64,000 bases of DNA, taken from contig OX457031.1 of assembly GCA_949752745.1 (NCBI GenBank), positions 41,823,502 to 41,887,501 on the forward strand. Direction: 5' to 3'. The notes under the pieces are model-generated. The model ran no database searches and was not told the origin of the DNA. It saw only the letters and a list, made by a program, of their open reading frames with translations. The stretch comes from Protula sp. h YS-2021 (Eukaryota > Annelida > Polychaeta > Sabellida > Serpulidae). Below, one piece after another: positions 45,390 through 57,125 of the stretch (position 1 is the stretch's first letter; the number at the start of each line of letters is the position of its first letter). Both the position numbers and the translations under genes were made by a program.

Positions 45390-45595
45390 CGCCTTTTGAT
45401 ACATACTGTCCAGAGATGACATTTAAGCTCGGGTGCACCATAAATTCAAAGAACGACCCTCTCTTCTCCCTCCTAAACACACCCACAAAACCCGTTTTAG
45501 CATAGCTTGATACGATATACCGTGGGAGAGGCAAGCATGGAGTGCTGGCAAACAATACTCGTGAAAAGCGGTTTATATTCATTAATTATTACCAC

Positions 45596-47939
45596 TTGCA
45601 AACAAAGTTTGCAAATGGGTATGCTTTGCTAAGAATTATAGCTCTATATTCCTTTTAACACTTGGGATTTTCAATCCCCTAGTTTATTGTTTTCGTACGA
45701 TTCGGAAAAGTGTTTCCGTATGTTTACTTTTTTCCACCAAAACCTTGTTACGTGAACTGCTCTGAGACGGCTAGGGCTAGGAGGACCAAATCTGGTTGAG
45801 ACATAGTATAGCATGTCTCGTTGGTCCATCTTAATTTTTTAAGAAATTTATCAATGTTTTAGACGCAAAAATGGACATTGAAATTTAAAATTTGAAAAAG
45901 GCTGTCACGCGATCTCCTCTGAGGGTGCTAAGGCTAGGACGATCAAATTTGGCAGAGACAAAGTGTACAATCTGCAGTTGGTCCAGCTCAATTATTAAGA
46001 AAAATTATTAATATTTAATATGTAAAAATGAAACAGTGAAATTTTGCCACTTGCCATTGTAAGCAAGCAAACACTTTCATTTCGCAGTTAAAGAAATTGG
46101 CTTGATATCATCCTTGGCGTAATGATCGCCCAGCTCTCTACAATGAGAGCCACCACAGCATGCGTGTGCAAGTCAAAGTTGGCTGCAGCGTTTGGGTTTT
46201 TGCCCATTGCTAAACAGTCATGAAATTTGGCTCACTGATAGAGGGTGACTAAACGTCGTAAAATCCGCATTTTTTTAGCCATAACCTTAGAGAACGATTG
46301 ACAATTATCTCGAAAACGATTAGAGACCATCTCGGTCATGGTTAACGTCAAAAATCGGAAGTGGGCCATTATCTCGAAAGCGGTCAGAGATAGAGGATTT
46401 TGAGCTTATTTTCGAACCTCTGGGCCTAAAAGACGATATGTAAGAGGTAAATCGGTGACCTTGACATCCTCGGACATGGTTAAAATCAAAAACGAGAAGT
46501 GGATCATTATCTCGAAAACGGTTAGACACAGAGCGATTTTGAGCTTATTTTCGACCCTTTATGTTTAAAAGACGATATGTAAGAGGTACCCACGTAACCT
46601 TGACCTCCTCGATTATGGTCAATGTAAAAAACCAGATGTGGGCCATTATCTCCAAAATGGTTACAGACGAGGAATTTTGAGATTATTTTCGGTTTTTTAC
46701 CTAAAAGACGATATGTAACCTGGGTGACCTTGACCTCCTCGGTCATGGTCAATGCCGAAAATCGGAGGTGTGCCATTATCTCAAAAACAGCAGATATAGT
46801 AATTTTTAGTTTTTTGCGGCCCTTTTGGGCCTAAGAAGACTATATTTAAGAGGTACTTAGGTGACCTTGACCTCTATGGTCATGGTCAATAAAGTTGACA
46901 ATTATACCGAAAAAGCTTAGAGATTATTTTCGACCCTTTATGTTTAAAAGACGACATGTAAGAGGTACTTACGTAACCTTGAGCTCCTCGGTCATGGTCA
47001 ATGTCAAAAAAGCAGAAGTGGACCATTATCTCAAAAACGGTTAGGGATAGAGCGATTTTGATCTTTTTTTTGCCCCGACCCTTTGAGCCTAAAAAGCGTT
47101 ATTTAAGGGGTACCTAGGTTATCTTGACTCTTCGGTCATGGTCAATGTCGAAAACCGGAAGTTCCAAAAACGGTTAGTTTTAGTGGGATTTTAAGCTTAT
47201 TTTCAGCCGTTTTGGACTAAAAGAGAAGATGTAAGGGAAGAAATGCCTTGATGGCCTTCACCTCCTCGTTCTTGGTCAATTCTAAATTTTAAGAGTTCAG
47301 AATTGTAGTTTTTGTGGCCCTCAAGTGTAATTTTCGTTACTCGGTAGCGAGAACGGTCTAGTTTTTATCTTTTTATTTATTTTTTGTTTTGTTTTGTATT
47401 TTTTGTCTCGGCGGTTTCCAGAAAACTCCTGCGCTATTTGACGTAGGACGATGAAATTTGGCACAGAGATAGAGGGTGATGAGATGTCGTGAAATCCGCA
47501 ATTTTTTAGGTCAAAGTATTTTTACTTTAAAGTGGCTTCCAGAATTCTCCTCCTACAGGGTTCGTAGCAGAAAGACGGTATTTGGCAGAGATGTGGAGGA
47601 TAATGAGTTGTCGTGCAATCCGCGAAATTTTTTATCTTGACCTAAAAGGTTAAGGTTGAATTCAGGTCAAAATAGTTTGTCAAACCTCTATTCATCACCA
47701 AAAAATGGCTGGAAATAGCGCTCAAATCCTTGTTTCAATACGTGAACAGTGTCAGTAGTCAGTAGCAACGTAAACTGAATCTCGACATTTAGGGCCAAGG
47801 TCAAGGTCATGTGACCTTTGTATACCGAATTCTGTTGGAGAAAGATTGTCGGTAACCTTGGCCTCTTCCGGTGATCTTGGCCTCCTCCGTCATGGTCAAG
47901 GCCAACAACCGGAAGTTGACAATTATCTCGAACAATGTC

Positions 47940-47986
<47 letters not shown>

Positions 47987-48345
47987 GAGCTTATTTCAGG
48001 CCCTTTGGGCCTGAAAGACGTTACATAAGAGGTACCTCTGTGACCTTGACCTCCTCCGTCATGGTGAAGGTCAACAACCGGAAATGTGTCATTATCTCGA
48101 AAACGGTTACAGATAGGGCGGTTTTGAGTTTATTTTCGATCCTTTGGGACTAAAAGACGTTATATAGGAGGTACTCGGTGACCTTGACCTTCTCCGTCAT
48201 GATCAAGGTAAAAAACCGGAAGTTGACCATTATCTCAAAAAGAGATGAAGATAGAGCGATTTTGAGCTTATTTTTCAGCCTTTGGGCCAGAAAGATGTTA
48301 TATAAGAGGTACTTCGGTGCCCTTAACCTACTAACCTAAGCTACT
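45596..48345. repeat. Diverged satellite with about 110-145 bp units
   Basis: About ten units in the 46.2-48.35 kb part share TGACCTTGACCTCCTCGGTC, ATGGTCAA, CATTATCTCGAAAACGG and TTTTGAGCTTATTTTCG. It is preceded by a hairpin (TTGCAAAC-AAA-GTTTGCAA at 45596-45614) and other conserved spacer blocks. Another hairpin-like TTCGTTAC...GTAGCGAG lies at 47333-47351. Possibly the core of a Helentron-related or pearl-like element. Confidence 0.7.
47942..47983. repeat. (GA)n microsatellite
   Basis: About 20 GA units inside a satellite unit. Confidence 0.9.
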
Positions 48346-48367
48346 CCTAACCTAATATGTGCGAAAT

Positions 48368-49146
48368 GAGTCTAGGCCCAACCCCCCCCCCCGACCGAAC
48401 CCCCCCCCCCGGCCCTAACCCCCCCCCCGTCAACCCCCCCCCCCCCGACTAAAACCCCCCGGCGGCCTAAACCCCCCGACCCAACCCCCCCCCCCCGTTC
48501 TCAAAGAAAATGTGTAATGATAATTTGTTCTGGCGCCTCTTATCGCACTCGTACGAAAAACAGCTATTTGCTAGATTTTTTTGCTTTACGTGCAAATGCC
48601 CTTGGTACAATATCTTTGGATTCCCTGTGGCAGATGTGATGTATTCCATGATGGTAGCATGATTTTTCACAGCAATCTGGGTCACTAAATTACCCATTCA
48701 AGTGAATCACAATGGATATGAGTCACATCTACCGCAAGAGAAATTGTAATTTGTAAACTCGACTGATCTCGCAACCGGCATATGAATTGCAATTTTTTAT
48801 GTGTACACACTCATCAATCGTAAGAGCAATTGCAATGTCAAAAACTGAGTGCTATCATCAATGGATGTATGAAGTTTCTTTTACAGTGATGATCAATTCC
48901 TTCAGTGGTTCGGAAAATGCAATTTTAAACGCCGTGTGGTCTCTTCAATGGGCATTTGAAGTGTAATTAACAACGCGGATGCATCGCAATTACAAAATAT
49001 AAAATAGACCTGAGAACAGGGGGGTTTTGGGTCGGGGGGGGGGGGTTAGGCCGCCGGGGGGTTTCAGTCGGGGGGGGGGGGGGTTGACGGGGGGGTTAGG
49101 GCCGGGGGGGTTTCGGTCGGGGGGGGGGGGGGTTGGGCCTGTTCCC
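48368..49146. mobile_element. G/C-run foldback element with 9-bp target duplication
   Basis: Direct repeats GTGCGAAAT lie at 48359-48367 and 49147-49155. The arms of about 130 bases (48374-48504 and 49011-49140) are inverted: C runs of 6-14 broken by GACC, GGCC and GTCAA on the left, and G runs on the right. The spacer is about 500 bases of AT-rich unique sequence. The G strand could form quadruplexes. Non-autonomous; class uncertain, with a Mutator-like 9-bp duplication. Confidence 0.65.
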
Positions 49147-49155
49147 GTGCGAAAT

Positions 49156-49739
49156 TTGGTGGTCCTGGGCCAGTATGGTCAGAGCATTAGTAAAGACAAA
49201 CTGACGGACCAGTAAAGGGAAACAAAAAGCTGGCCCTGTGCAACTTCCATGTAATCTTTGCAGACCTTCCACTTGCTAAGTGTTAATGATGTGAGCTTTA
49301 TGTGTATACGCTAGATACACTGAGGATAGTGAAATGCTTGGGTTGGTTTTATACGAACGAGGAGTAGATGCAACGTCTTACCTATTCATTTTAAATACAG
49401 TGAATGTTCATATAAATTACCAGTTTCACTGGTAAGGGGACGGAGGGTGAGAGGAATGGGGGATTGATGCCGTCTCACAGAGTAAGTTTTTTCTAGAAAG
49501 GTTTTTAACTTGCAAAAACGTTTTTAAAATTCTACTCGAAAGGAGAAAATGACTTTAAAAATAGTATTTTTGGCCAAGTGCTTAATATTTCGCCATTCAG
49601 AAAAAGGGTTTCGTTAAATGTTATATCTGTACCTTATTTCTGTACATTTAACATATTTATTTCATCTCATTTCGTTACCTTCTTTCAATTGTTTTAGGTC
49701 TATGCATAAATAAAAGAACAAAAATTTACTTGCACGCAG
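49156..49739. other. 3' end of NAT intron 2
   Basis: No gene. Contains the CACGCAG acceptor before exon 3. Confidence 0.5.
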
Positions 49740-49864
49740 GTTCCCCAGGTGGTCTCTCTGTAACAGATGTGAAGCGTTTGGTCGCCGTCACTGGACTTTA
49801 CTGGCACCAGCTGAAGGGCAAAAAGATTGGCATATGGGCAGAACCACGTCTGTTATGCAGCAGG
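49740..49864 (+). CDS. NAT16-like acetyltransferase, exon 3
   Basis: 125 bases, phase 1 in and phase 0 out, with acceptor GCACGCAG and donor GTGGGT. It encodes SVTDVKRLVAVTGLYWHQLK and KIGIWAEPRLL, which fits the end of the GNAT core. It was found by its phase and splice sites, because it is too short to stand out as a frame. Confidence 0.65.
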
Positions 49865-50185
49865 GTGGGTTTCTTTGCCACAATGTTCATTGCTTTGAAG
49901 TAAGCTTTGCAATTCCAATAAAAATCAGTTAATTGGGAAAAGTGGAAAGGGACTGTGACCAATGACCAATTTGCTTTTTAACATTTCTTAACTTATAAGC
50001 CTGTTCAGCGTAATATCACAGGTAAAAGCTATAAGCACGTTAAATTGCGTTCTAGCCATTGTTAAATTAAACAATCGTAAAAATTAGTCACAGTTGAAGT
50101 TCTGGGTTTGTGATAGTTTTACAGTTCAAGTACGTCTGCATAATCAGTTGTAAAATGCAACTGGGCATTCTGCTTTCGTTTCCAG
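49865..50185. other. NAT intron 3 (321 bases)
   Basis: GTGGGT donor and TTTCGTTTCCAG acceptor. The only NAT intron free of evident mobile elements. Confidence 0.65.
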
Positions 50186-50761
50186 ACATTTTCTACTTTT
50201 GAATTCGATCCAAACGCTATTCCGTGGAAGAGCATTCACAAAGCCCCAAATGGTGTCAGAACAAGAATTCTCAATCCAGATGAATCCGTTCGGTATCTTA
50301 GCGACCGAGAAATCCAATGGCAGGTTTTCCCAAACAAATGCATTATGTGTGATTCCTGCTACAAGATATATCGTCTGAAGGAAAGTAATTTTCAGAAAAT
50401 CAGCCGACATATGGAATACATCACCGCTAGTATCGGTCCTGATAATCACTGCAGAAGTCTGTCTTTTGCGCACTGCCACGAGACACATAATGGGTACTTG
50501 TACGTCATCAATTACTATGGTAACGACCTCCATGACGTCACAGATGTTATTCACCATTCAGTTGTCCATTTGCCAATTGCTGCCAAGAAACAAACGAAAC
50601 ATCCACTGTTGTTTCGAATAATCGTGCCCGTGGACATGTGCCAGGCTGACATCATAAAAACCTGCAAAACCATATCTGGGTTTAAGCGTCAAGTGGGCGT
50701 TCCCGACCTTCTAATTGCCACGGAACAAGATAAATACGAAGATATAGTAGCAAAACTATAA
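50186..50761 (+). CDS. NAT16-like acetyltransferase, exon 4 (C-terminal domain)
   Basis: 576 bases including the TAA stop. It encodes 191 residues starting TFSTFEFDPN. Contains LNPDESVRYLS, LPIAAKKQTKHPLLFRIIVPVD and GFKRQVGVPDLLIATEQ. This domain beyond the GNAT core is what points to NAT16-type enzymes; it is thought to be a second GNAT-like half. Several Cys and His residues (CIMCDSC, HCRSL, AHCHETH) are present, but I claim no metal site. Confidence 0.7.
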   Translation, partial: TFSTFEFDPNAIPWKSIHKAPNGVRTRILNPDESVRYLSDREIQWQVFPNKCIMCDSCYKIYRLKESNFQKISRHMEYITASIGPDNHCRSLSFAHCHETHNGYLYVINYYGNDLHDVTDVIHHSVVHLPIAAKKQTKHPLLFRIIVPVDMCQADIIKTCKTISGFKRQVGVPDLLIATEQDKYEDIVAKL

Positions 50762-50883
50762 TTCTTGCTGAAAAAGTAAAATGGTAGACTTACTGCACGC
50801 TATCAGATCGCATGTATGTTACCGTGTGTTACCGTAGGACTGTTCACTCTAAATGACTCATTTCACACCTTTACATTGTTAAA

Positions 50884-50889
50884 AATAAA
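50884..50889 (+). terminator. Polyadenylation signal of the NAT gene
   Basis: AATAAA 123 bases after the stop codon. Confidence 0.6.
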
Positions 50890-51020
50890 AGTCACAAATG
50901 GATAGTCTTACATCATAGAGTCTATGTCTCGTGATATCAGATCAAGAAGACCATCAACAGGCGAGTCAACACGAAGAACATCCGTGCAAAAATCAAAACG
51001 AACATGTTGTATATTTTATT
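50890..51020. other. Flank downstream of the NAT gene
   Basis: Nothing identified. Confidence 0.5.
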
Positions 51021-51077
51021 AGCCCAGCTTACGTTACACGTAAGCTGGGGTATTCCTATCGGTTTGCATGTGGCGTC

Positions 51078-51105
51078 CGTTAGTTAGTTAGTTAGTTAGT
51101 TAGTT
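51078..51105. repeat. (GTTA)n microsatellite
   Basis: About six GTTA units just after the hairpin. Confidence 0.85.
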
Positions 51106-51119
51106 GTTTATTTAGTAAA

Positions 51120-52290
51120 CTTTGGTTCAAAATGCATCTCCTCCTACAATTTTGATCCGATGTCATTTATTTTTTGTATGAGGTATCCCTAAGGGGTCAT
51201 GCATACGGCTTGTGCTTTTTTAGTCGATCGGGTGATTTTTGAATTTTTGGCGAATTTTTGAAGAAAAAATTTTAAAACGTATCTCCTCCTACATTTTTTA
51301 TCCGATTTCATTTATTTTTAGTATGAGGCACCCCAAAAGGGTTGCGCATGTGACTTGTGCTTTTTTAGTCAATCGAATAATTTTTGTATTTTTGGGGAAT
51401 TTTTTAAGCAAAAATTTTGAAAATAATTCAAAATGCATCTACTCCTACAATTTTGATTCGATGTCATTTATTTTTGGTATGATGCATCCCTAAGCGGTCT
51501 TGCATACGGCTTGTACTTTTTTAGTCGATCGGGTGATTTTTGAATTTTTGGCGAATTTTTGAAGAAAACTTTCTAAAATGTATCTCCTCCTACATTTTCG
51601 ATCCGGTATCATTTATTTTTGGTATGAGGCACCACTAAAGGGTCGTGCATAAGTTTGTGCTTTTTCAGTCGATCGGACAATTTTTATATTTTTAGTGAGT
51701 TTTAGAAGAGAAAACTTCAATATGGATTTGCCCCTACAGTTTTGACCCGATTTTTTTTTTGTATGAGACATTCCTAAGGGGTCGAGTATACGGCTTGCGC
51801 TTTTTTAGTCGATCGGAAAAATTTTGTGTTTTTAGGGAATTTTTGAAGAAAAACTTCAAAATGCATTTCCTCCTACAGTTTTTATCCTATTTCATTTATT
51901 TTTGGTATGAGGAATCCTTAGTTGGGTCGGACATACGGCTTGTGCTATTTGACTCGACTTTGAAATTTTTGATTGTTGGGGGGATTTTTGATGAAAATTC
52001 CTCAAAGTCCATCTTCTACAGTTTTGATCAGACATGATTTATTTTGGGACTGAGGCATGCCTAGGGTGTCGTGAATACGGCCTTTGCTTTTTGAGTCGAT
52101 CAGGAAATTTTGGGGGAATTTTTGAAGAAAAATTCAAAATGTATTTCCTCCTGCAGTTTGAATCAGATTTCATTTATTTTTTATATGAGCCGTCTCTGGG
52201 GGATCATGCATACTGCTTGTGCTTTTTGAGTGAATTGGAAATTTTTTTTTTTTTCGGAATTTTTGAAAAAAAAAAATGAATCTCCTCCTA
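51120..52290. repeat. Satellite with about 147-bp units, about 8 copies
   Basis: Units share AAAATGCATCTCCTCCTAC, AATTTTGATCCGATTTCATT, GTATGAGGCA and TTTTTTAGTCGATCGG. The first part is similar to the 37.5-kb array. Confidence 0.85.
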
Positions 52291-55200
52291 CAGCGCATAA
52301 ACGCAAGTTAAATGAACTTGCGCAGTAGTCAGATTTAACAACCACGCATCGACGCCAGTTAAACAAACATGCGCAGTGGTCCAAAATTAGCACCGCACAT
52401 CGATGCAAGTTAAATAAACATGCGCATTGGTTCGAAATGTGAACCGCGCATCGAAGGAAGATAACTAAACATGCAAACTGGTCCAAAATAAGCACCGCGC
52501 ATCAACGCAAGTTAAATAAACATGCGCACTGGTTCGACAAAAGAACCACGCATCGACACAAGTTGAATAGACATGCGCAGTGGTCCGAAATGCGAACTGC
52601 GCATCAACGCAACCTAAAGAAACATGCGCACTGGTCCGTAATGCGAACCGCACATCGAGGCAAGTTAAATAAACATGCGCAGTGGTCTGAAATGCGAACC
52701 GCACATCAACGCAAGTTAAATAAATGTGCACTGGTCCAAAATGCGGACCACGCATCAGCACAAGTTAAATAATCATGCGCACTGGTGGAAAATGCGAACC
52801 GCTTATCGACGCAAGCTAAATAAACAAACAAACTGGTCAGAAATGGGAACCGAGCATTAACGCAAGTTAAAAAAAAAGATGCGCACTGGTCCTAAATGCG
52901 AACGGCACAAGCTAAATAAGCAAGCACACTGGACCAAAATTAGCACCGTGCATCAACGCAAGTTAAATAAACATGCGCACCGGTTCGAAATGCGAACTGC
53001 GCATTAACGCAACTTGAATAACATGCGCACTATTCACAATGAGAACTGCGCGTCAGCACAACTTAAATAAACATGCGCACTGGTCCAGAATAAGAACCGC
53101 GCATCAACTCAAGTTAAAGAAATATGCGCATTAGCCTGAAATAAGAACCGCGAATCGACGCACGTTAAATAAACATGAACAGTAGTTGGAAATGCGAACC
53201 ACGCGCCAACACAAGTTAAATTAACATTTGCACTGGTCCAAATTAAGCACCACGCATGAACGCAAGTTAAATATGCGCACTGATCTGAAAAAAGAACAGG
53301 GCATCAACTTAACCCAAAGAAACATGCGCACTGTCTGAAATGAGAACCACGCATCAACACAAGTTAAATAAACATGCGCAATGGTCCGAAATGCGAACCG
53401 CGCATCGACCGAAGTTAAACAAACATGCGCACTTGTCCGAAAAAGAACCAGGCATCGACGCAAGTTGAATAGACATGCGCAGTGGTCCGAAATGAGAACC
53501 GGGCGTCTACGCAAGTTGAATAGACATAGAAGTCGGACTTCGACGGGACTTAAATAATATGCGTACCGGTCCGAAATGCAACGCAAGTTATATGAACCTG
53601 TGCACTGGTCCGAAATGCGAACTGCGCATCAACGCAACCTAAAGAATCTTGAGCACTGGTCAGAAATGTGAACCGGATATCAATGCAAGTTAAATAATCA
53701 TGCGCACTGGTGGAAAATGCGAACCGCTCATCGACGCAAGCTAAATAAACAAACACACTGGTCAGAAATGGGAACCGAGCATTAACGCAAGTTAAAAAAA
53801 AACATGCGCACTGGTCTTAAATACGAACCGTACATCGACACAAGCTAAATAAGCAAGCACACTGGACCAAAATTAGCACCGTGCATCAGTGAGTTAAATA
53901 AACATGCGCACCGGTTCGAAATGCGAACTGCGCATTAACGCAACTTGAATAACATGCGCACTATTCAAAATAAGAACTGCGCATCAGCACAACGTAAATA
54001 AACATGCGCACTGGTCCAGAATAAGAACCGCGCATCAACTCAAGTTAAAGAAATATGCGCATTAGTCTGAACTAAAAACCGCACATCGACGCACGTTAAA
54101 TAAACATGGGCAGTGGTTGGAAATGCGAACCACGCGCCAACACAAGTTGAATAAACATTTGCACTGGTCAAAAATAAGCACTGCGCATGAACGCATGTCA
54201 TTTATGCGCACTGATCCCAAAAAAAGAATCGCGCATCCACTTAACCCAAAGAAACATGCGCACTGGTCCGAAATGAGAACCACGCATCAACCCAAGTTGA
54301 ATAAACATGCGCACTGGTCAGAAATGGGAACCGAGCATTAACAAGCATTAACACAAGTTTAAAAAAATATGCGTACTGGTTCTAAATGCGAAAAACACAT
54401 CGACACAAGCTAAATAAGCAAGCACACTGGACCAAAATTAGCACCTTGCATCAACGCAAGTTAAATAAACATGCGCACCGGTTCGAAATGCGAACTGCGC
54501 ATTAACGCAACTTGAATAACATGCGCACTATTCAAAATAAGAACTGCGCATCAGCACAACTTAAATAAACATGCGCACTGGTCCAGAATAAAAACCGCGT
54601 ATCAACTCAAGTTAAAGAAATATGCGCATTGGCCTGAAATAAAAACCGCACATCGACGCACGTTAAATAAACATGCGTAGTGGTTCGAAATGTAAACCAC
54701 GCGCCAACACAAGTTGAATAAACATTTGCACTGGTCCAAATTAAGCACCAAGCATGAACACAAGTTAAATATGCGCACTGATCCGAAAAAAGAATCGCGC
54801 ATTAACTTAACCCAAAGATACATGCGCACTGGTCTGAAATGAGAACCACGCATCAACACAAGTTAAATAAACATGCGCAATGGTCTGAAATGCGAACCGC
54901 GCATCGACGGAAGTTTAGTAAACATGCGAACTAGTCCAAATTAAGCACCGCAGATCACTACAAGTTAAACAAACATGCACACTAGTCGGAAAAAGAATCA
55001 GGCATCGACGCAAGTTGAATAGACATGCGCAGTGGTCCGAAATGAGAACCGCGCATCAACACAAGTTAAATAAACATGCGCACTGGTCAGAAATGGGAAC
55101 CGAGCATTAACGAGCATTAATACAAGTTAAAAAAAACATACGCACTGGTCCTTAATGCAAACCGCACATCGACACAAGCTAAATAAGCAAGCACACTGGA

Positions 55201-55890
55201 CAAAAATTAGCACCGTCCATCAACGCAAGTTAAAGAAATATGCGCATTGGCCTGAAATAAGAACCGCGCATCGACGCAAGTTAAATAACATTTCCACTGG
55301 TCCAAAAGAAGCATCGCGCATCAACGCAAGTTAAATAAACATGCGCACTGGTCTGAAATGCGAACCGCGCACCAACGCAAGTTAAATAAACATGCGCAAT
55401 GGTCTGAAATTCGAACTGCTCAACAACGCAAGTTGAATAAACATGCGCATTGTTGTCCGAAATGCGAACCTAAGGTAACTTGTGCACTTGTCCAAAATAA
55501 GTAAATTAAATTTAATAAACATGCGAAAAAATACACTCTTTTCACATGGCGTTTTAACAAAGAAAACGAAATCGAAAACGAAAATACAAAGTGACATGCA
55601 CACGTTCAGATCAAGCTCTTCATAAGTCCCAAGTTTCATGGTCCTAGGGCCCATAGTGTCAGAGAAGAAGACACAAAAATCGGAAAACTGGCAAGAAGAA
55701 AAAAAAAGACAAACGGCTGCTCGCACAAATGCATATAAACCTTGCAAGCCAAAGGCTTGTCAAGTGTTAATGAACATGTGCACTGTTCCAAAATTAGAGC
55801 CGCGCATCAACGCAAATTAAATAAACATGCGCACTTGTCTGAATAAGAACCGCGCATCGAGGCAAGTTACATAAATATGCGCACTGGTCC
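52290..55890. repeat. 51-bp minisatellite with higher-order structure
   Basis: About 65 imperfect units near the consensus AAATAAACATGCGCACTGG / TCCGAAATGCGAACCGCG / CATCAACGCAAGTT. 51 is 17 codons, so open frames with 17-residue repeats appear on both strands and are not genes. Larger blocks recur: the run around GGTCAGAAATGGGAACCGAG appears near 52830, 53760, 54320 and 55085. A foreign fragment interrupts it at 55521-55765. Confidence 0.9.
55521..55765. mobile_element. Fragment of the 16.3-kb foldback family
   Basis: GAAAAAATACACTCTTTTCAC onward matches the central and arm sequence of 16277-17191, including the ACACTATGGGCCC complement in the middle. It lies within the minisatellite, suggesting insertion after the array formed or joint capture. 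Confidence 0.75.
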
Positions 55891-56140
55891 GAAATGCGAG
55901 CGTTGTTCGAAGATATCTATGGCAGACTATGCAGTCTATCAGACCATTTTTCTGGGAAACAAATCTTTGTATGCATTTATCGGTCTATGTTCTTGTCCGG
56001 TGCTAAATTAATTATTGAGCTAGCTCTTCGCCATCTCATCTTTTAAAGACCAATTTTTCAGGAAAATTCCCTTGCTCATGCACGCTGGAAGTGGCCTTAT
56101 TGCTTTTCGTAAGCTGGGACTTTGTCCTTGGACAAACTTG

Positions 56141-56955
56141 TTTTTTCTCGCGTTCATTTGAATAATCTCGCTGCAGCTTCCTTAGCCGCGCAACATATAC
56201 GTTTCATGTATTATTTGGCTATTTATTTCGTGTTTTTTAATTTCGCCATAATTTTTTCGCGCACCATAATTAAATGTCTTGTGCTTTAAAGAACGTTTAT
56301 CTGAACATGCCTTTTATTACGAGTTTATATAGCCTCCTGTGATTGGTTCTTTTATGTAACATGCGTTCGAATTAATTTTTTTTTTAGTGTTGGAACGCGA
56401 AAAGTTAATTATAGGGCGCGATAAATTTAATTCATTCTATAACTTTTTTAAATAATAAAAAGCACTTGCATAAATTAATAGTGACTTGAGTCACATAAAA
56501 ATGATTCGCGAAAGAATTCTTTTCTCGTCTATTAATTGTATATAAAAATACCGTATTGCGATCAAAAATAAATGCTGAAGCGCGAACGCCGTGAAATATA
56601 CCGTCATAGTGTAAGGTCTGTTATACTTCCTACTGCAACAACTAAAGTCGATCTGTATTTTTAGTCACGAAGAAAAAAAACATTTTGCTCTTGATCACAC
56701 AATTTTTCGATTATTCGCGGTAAACGTCTGTTATATTTTATAAATATGAACAATCCGCCAGGTTGTGGATCTACTAATTTATAACACACACTGCGTTTGC
56801 CTGCAGTGACTGAGTATATAGCGAGTCATACTTCAAGCTCTACCGTGAACCTCCACAACTTTTGATTGGTGAAGAAACATCAAGCCCATACCTAGTCCCT
56901 GAAAGCGGAAATGCAAAATCGACGATTAGCAGAAATTTACGTTTCTGTTCATAAA
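56141..56955. other. No gene identified
   Basis: AT-rich sequence without recognisable motifs. Confidence 0.45.
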
Positions 56956-56958
56956 AAT

Positions 56959-57125
56959 GAACGTTGGATCGACCCGAAGCTTTGAAAAGTATCATCCTGT
57001 CTTTTCTGTGCCCGTAACGCAGTTGAGATGTAATTTGTGATAAAATTTATAATTAATTTCATTGGAGTACAAAACTTTTAGCTCCAAGTACTCCATTGAT
57101 AACCCCATGTTTAGTCGTATTAGGA
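56959..57125 (+). repeat. Left inverted terminal repeat of element D
   Basis: About 75-80 percent similar by eye to the complement of 61145-61318. Confidence 0.75.

Larger units (their letters stand above)
51021..56140. mobile_element. Possible composite Helentron/pearl-like tandem-repeat element
   Basis: It begins with a perfect hairpin, CCCAGCTTACG / CGTAAGCTGGG (51023-51049), followed by a TTAG microsatellite. CGTAAGCTGGG recurs at 56108-56118 and is followed by a second hairpin TTTGTCC-TT-GGACAAA (56121-56136). Between them are two tandem arrays (about 147-bp units, then 51-bp units). Non-autonomous Helentron and bivalve pearl elements are known to have hairpins flanking tandem-repeat cores. 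No Rep/helicase gene is seen. The boundaries are inferred. Confidence 0.4.

Noticed and set aside
51021..51050. Transcription terminator for the NAT gene
   Set aside because: The hairpin lies beyond the AATAAA signal and is part of a repeat element. Intrinsic hairpin terminators do not apply to animal protein genes.
52181..55747. Cys-rich 17-residue repeat proteins on both strands
   Set aside because: Artefacts of the 51-bp minisatellite. Frames appear on both strands and break at random.
37480..55890. CRISPR array for the regular repeats
   Set aside because: Units are tandem and diverged with no unique spacers, and the sequence is eukaryotic.
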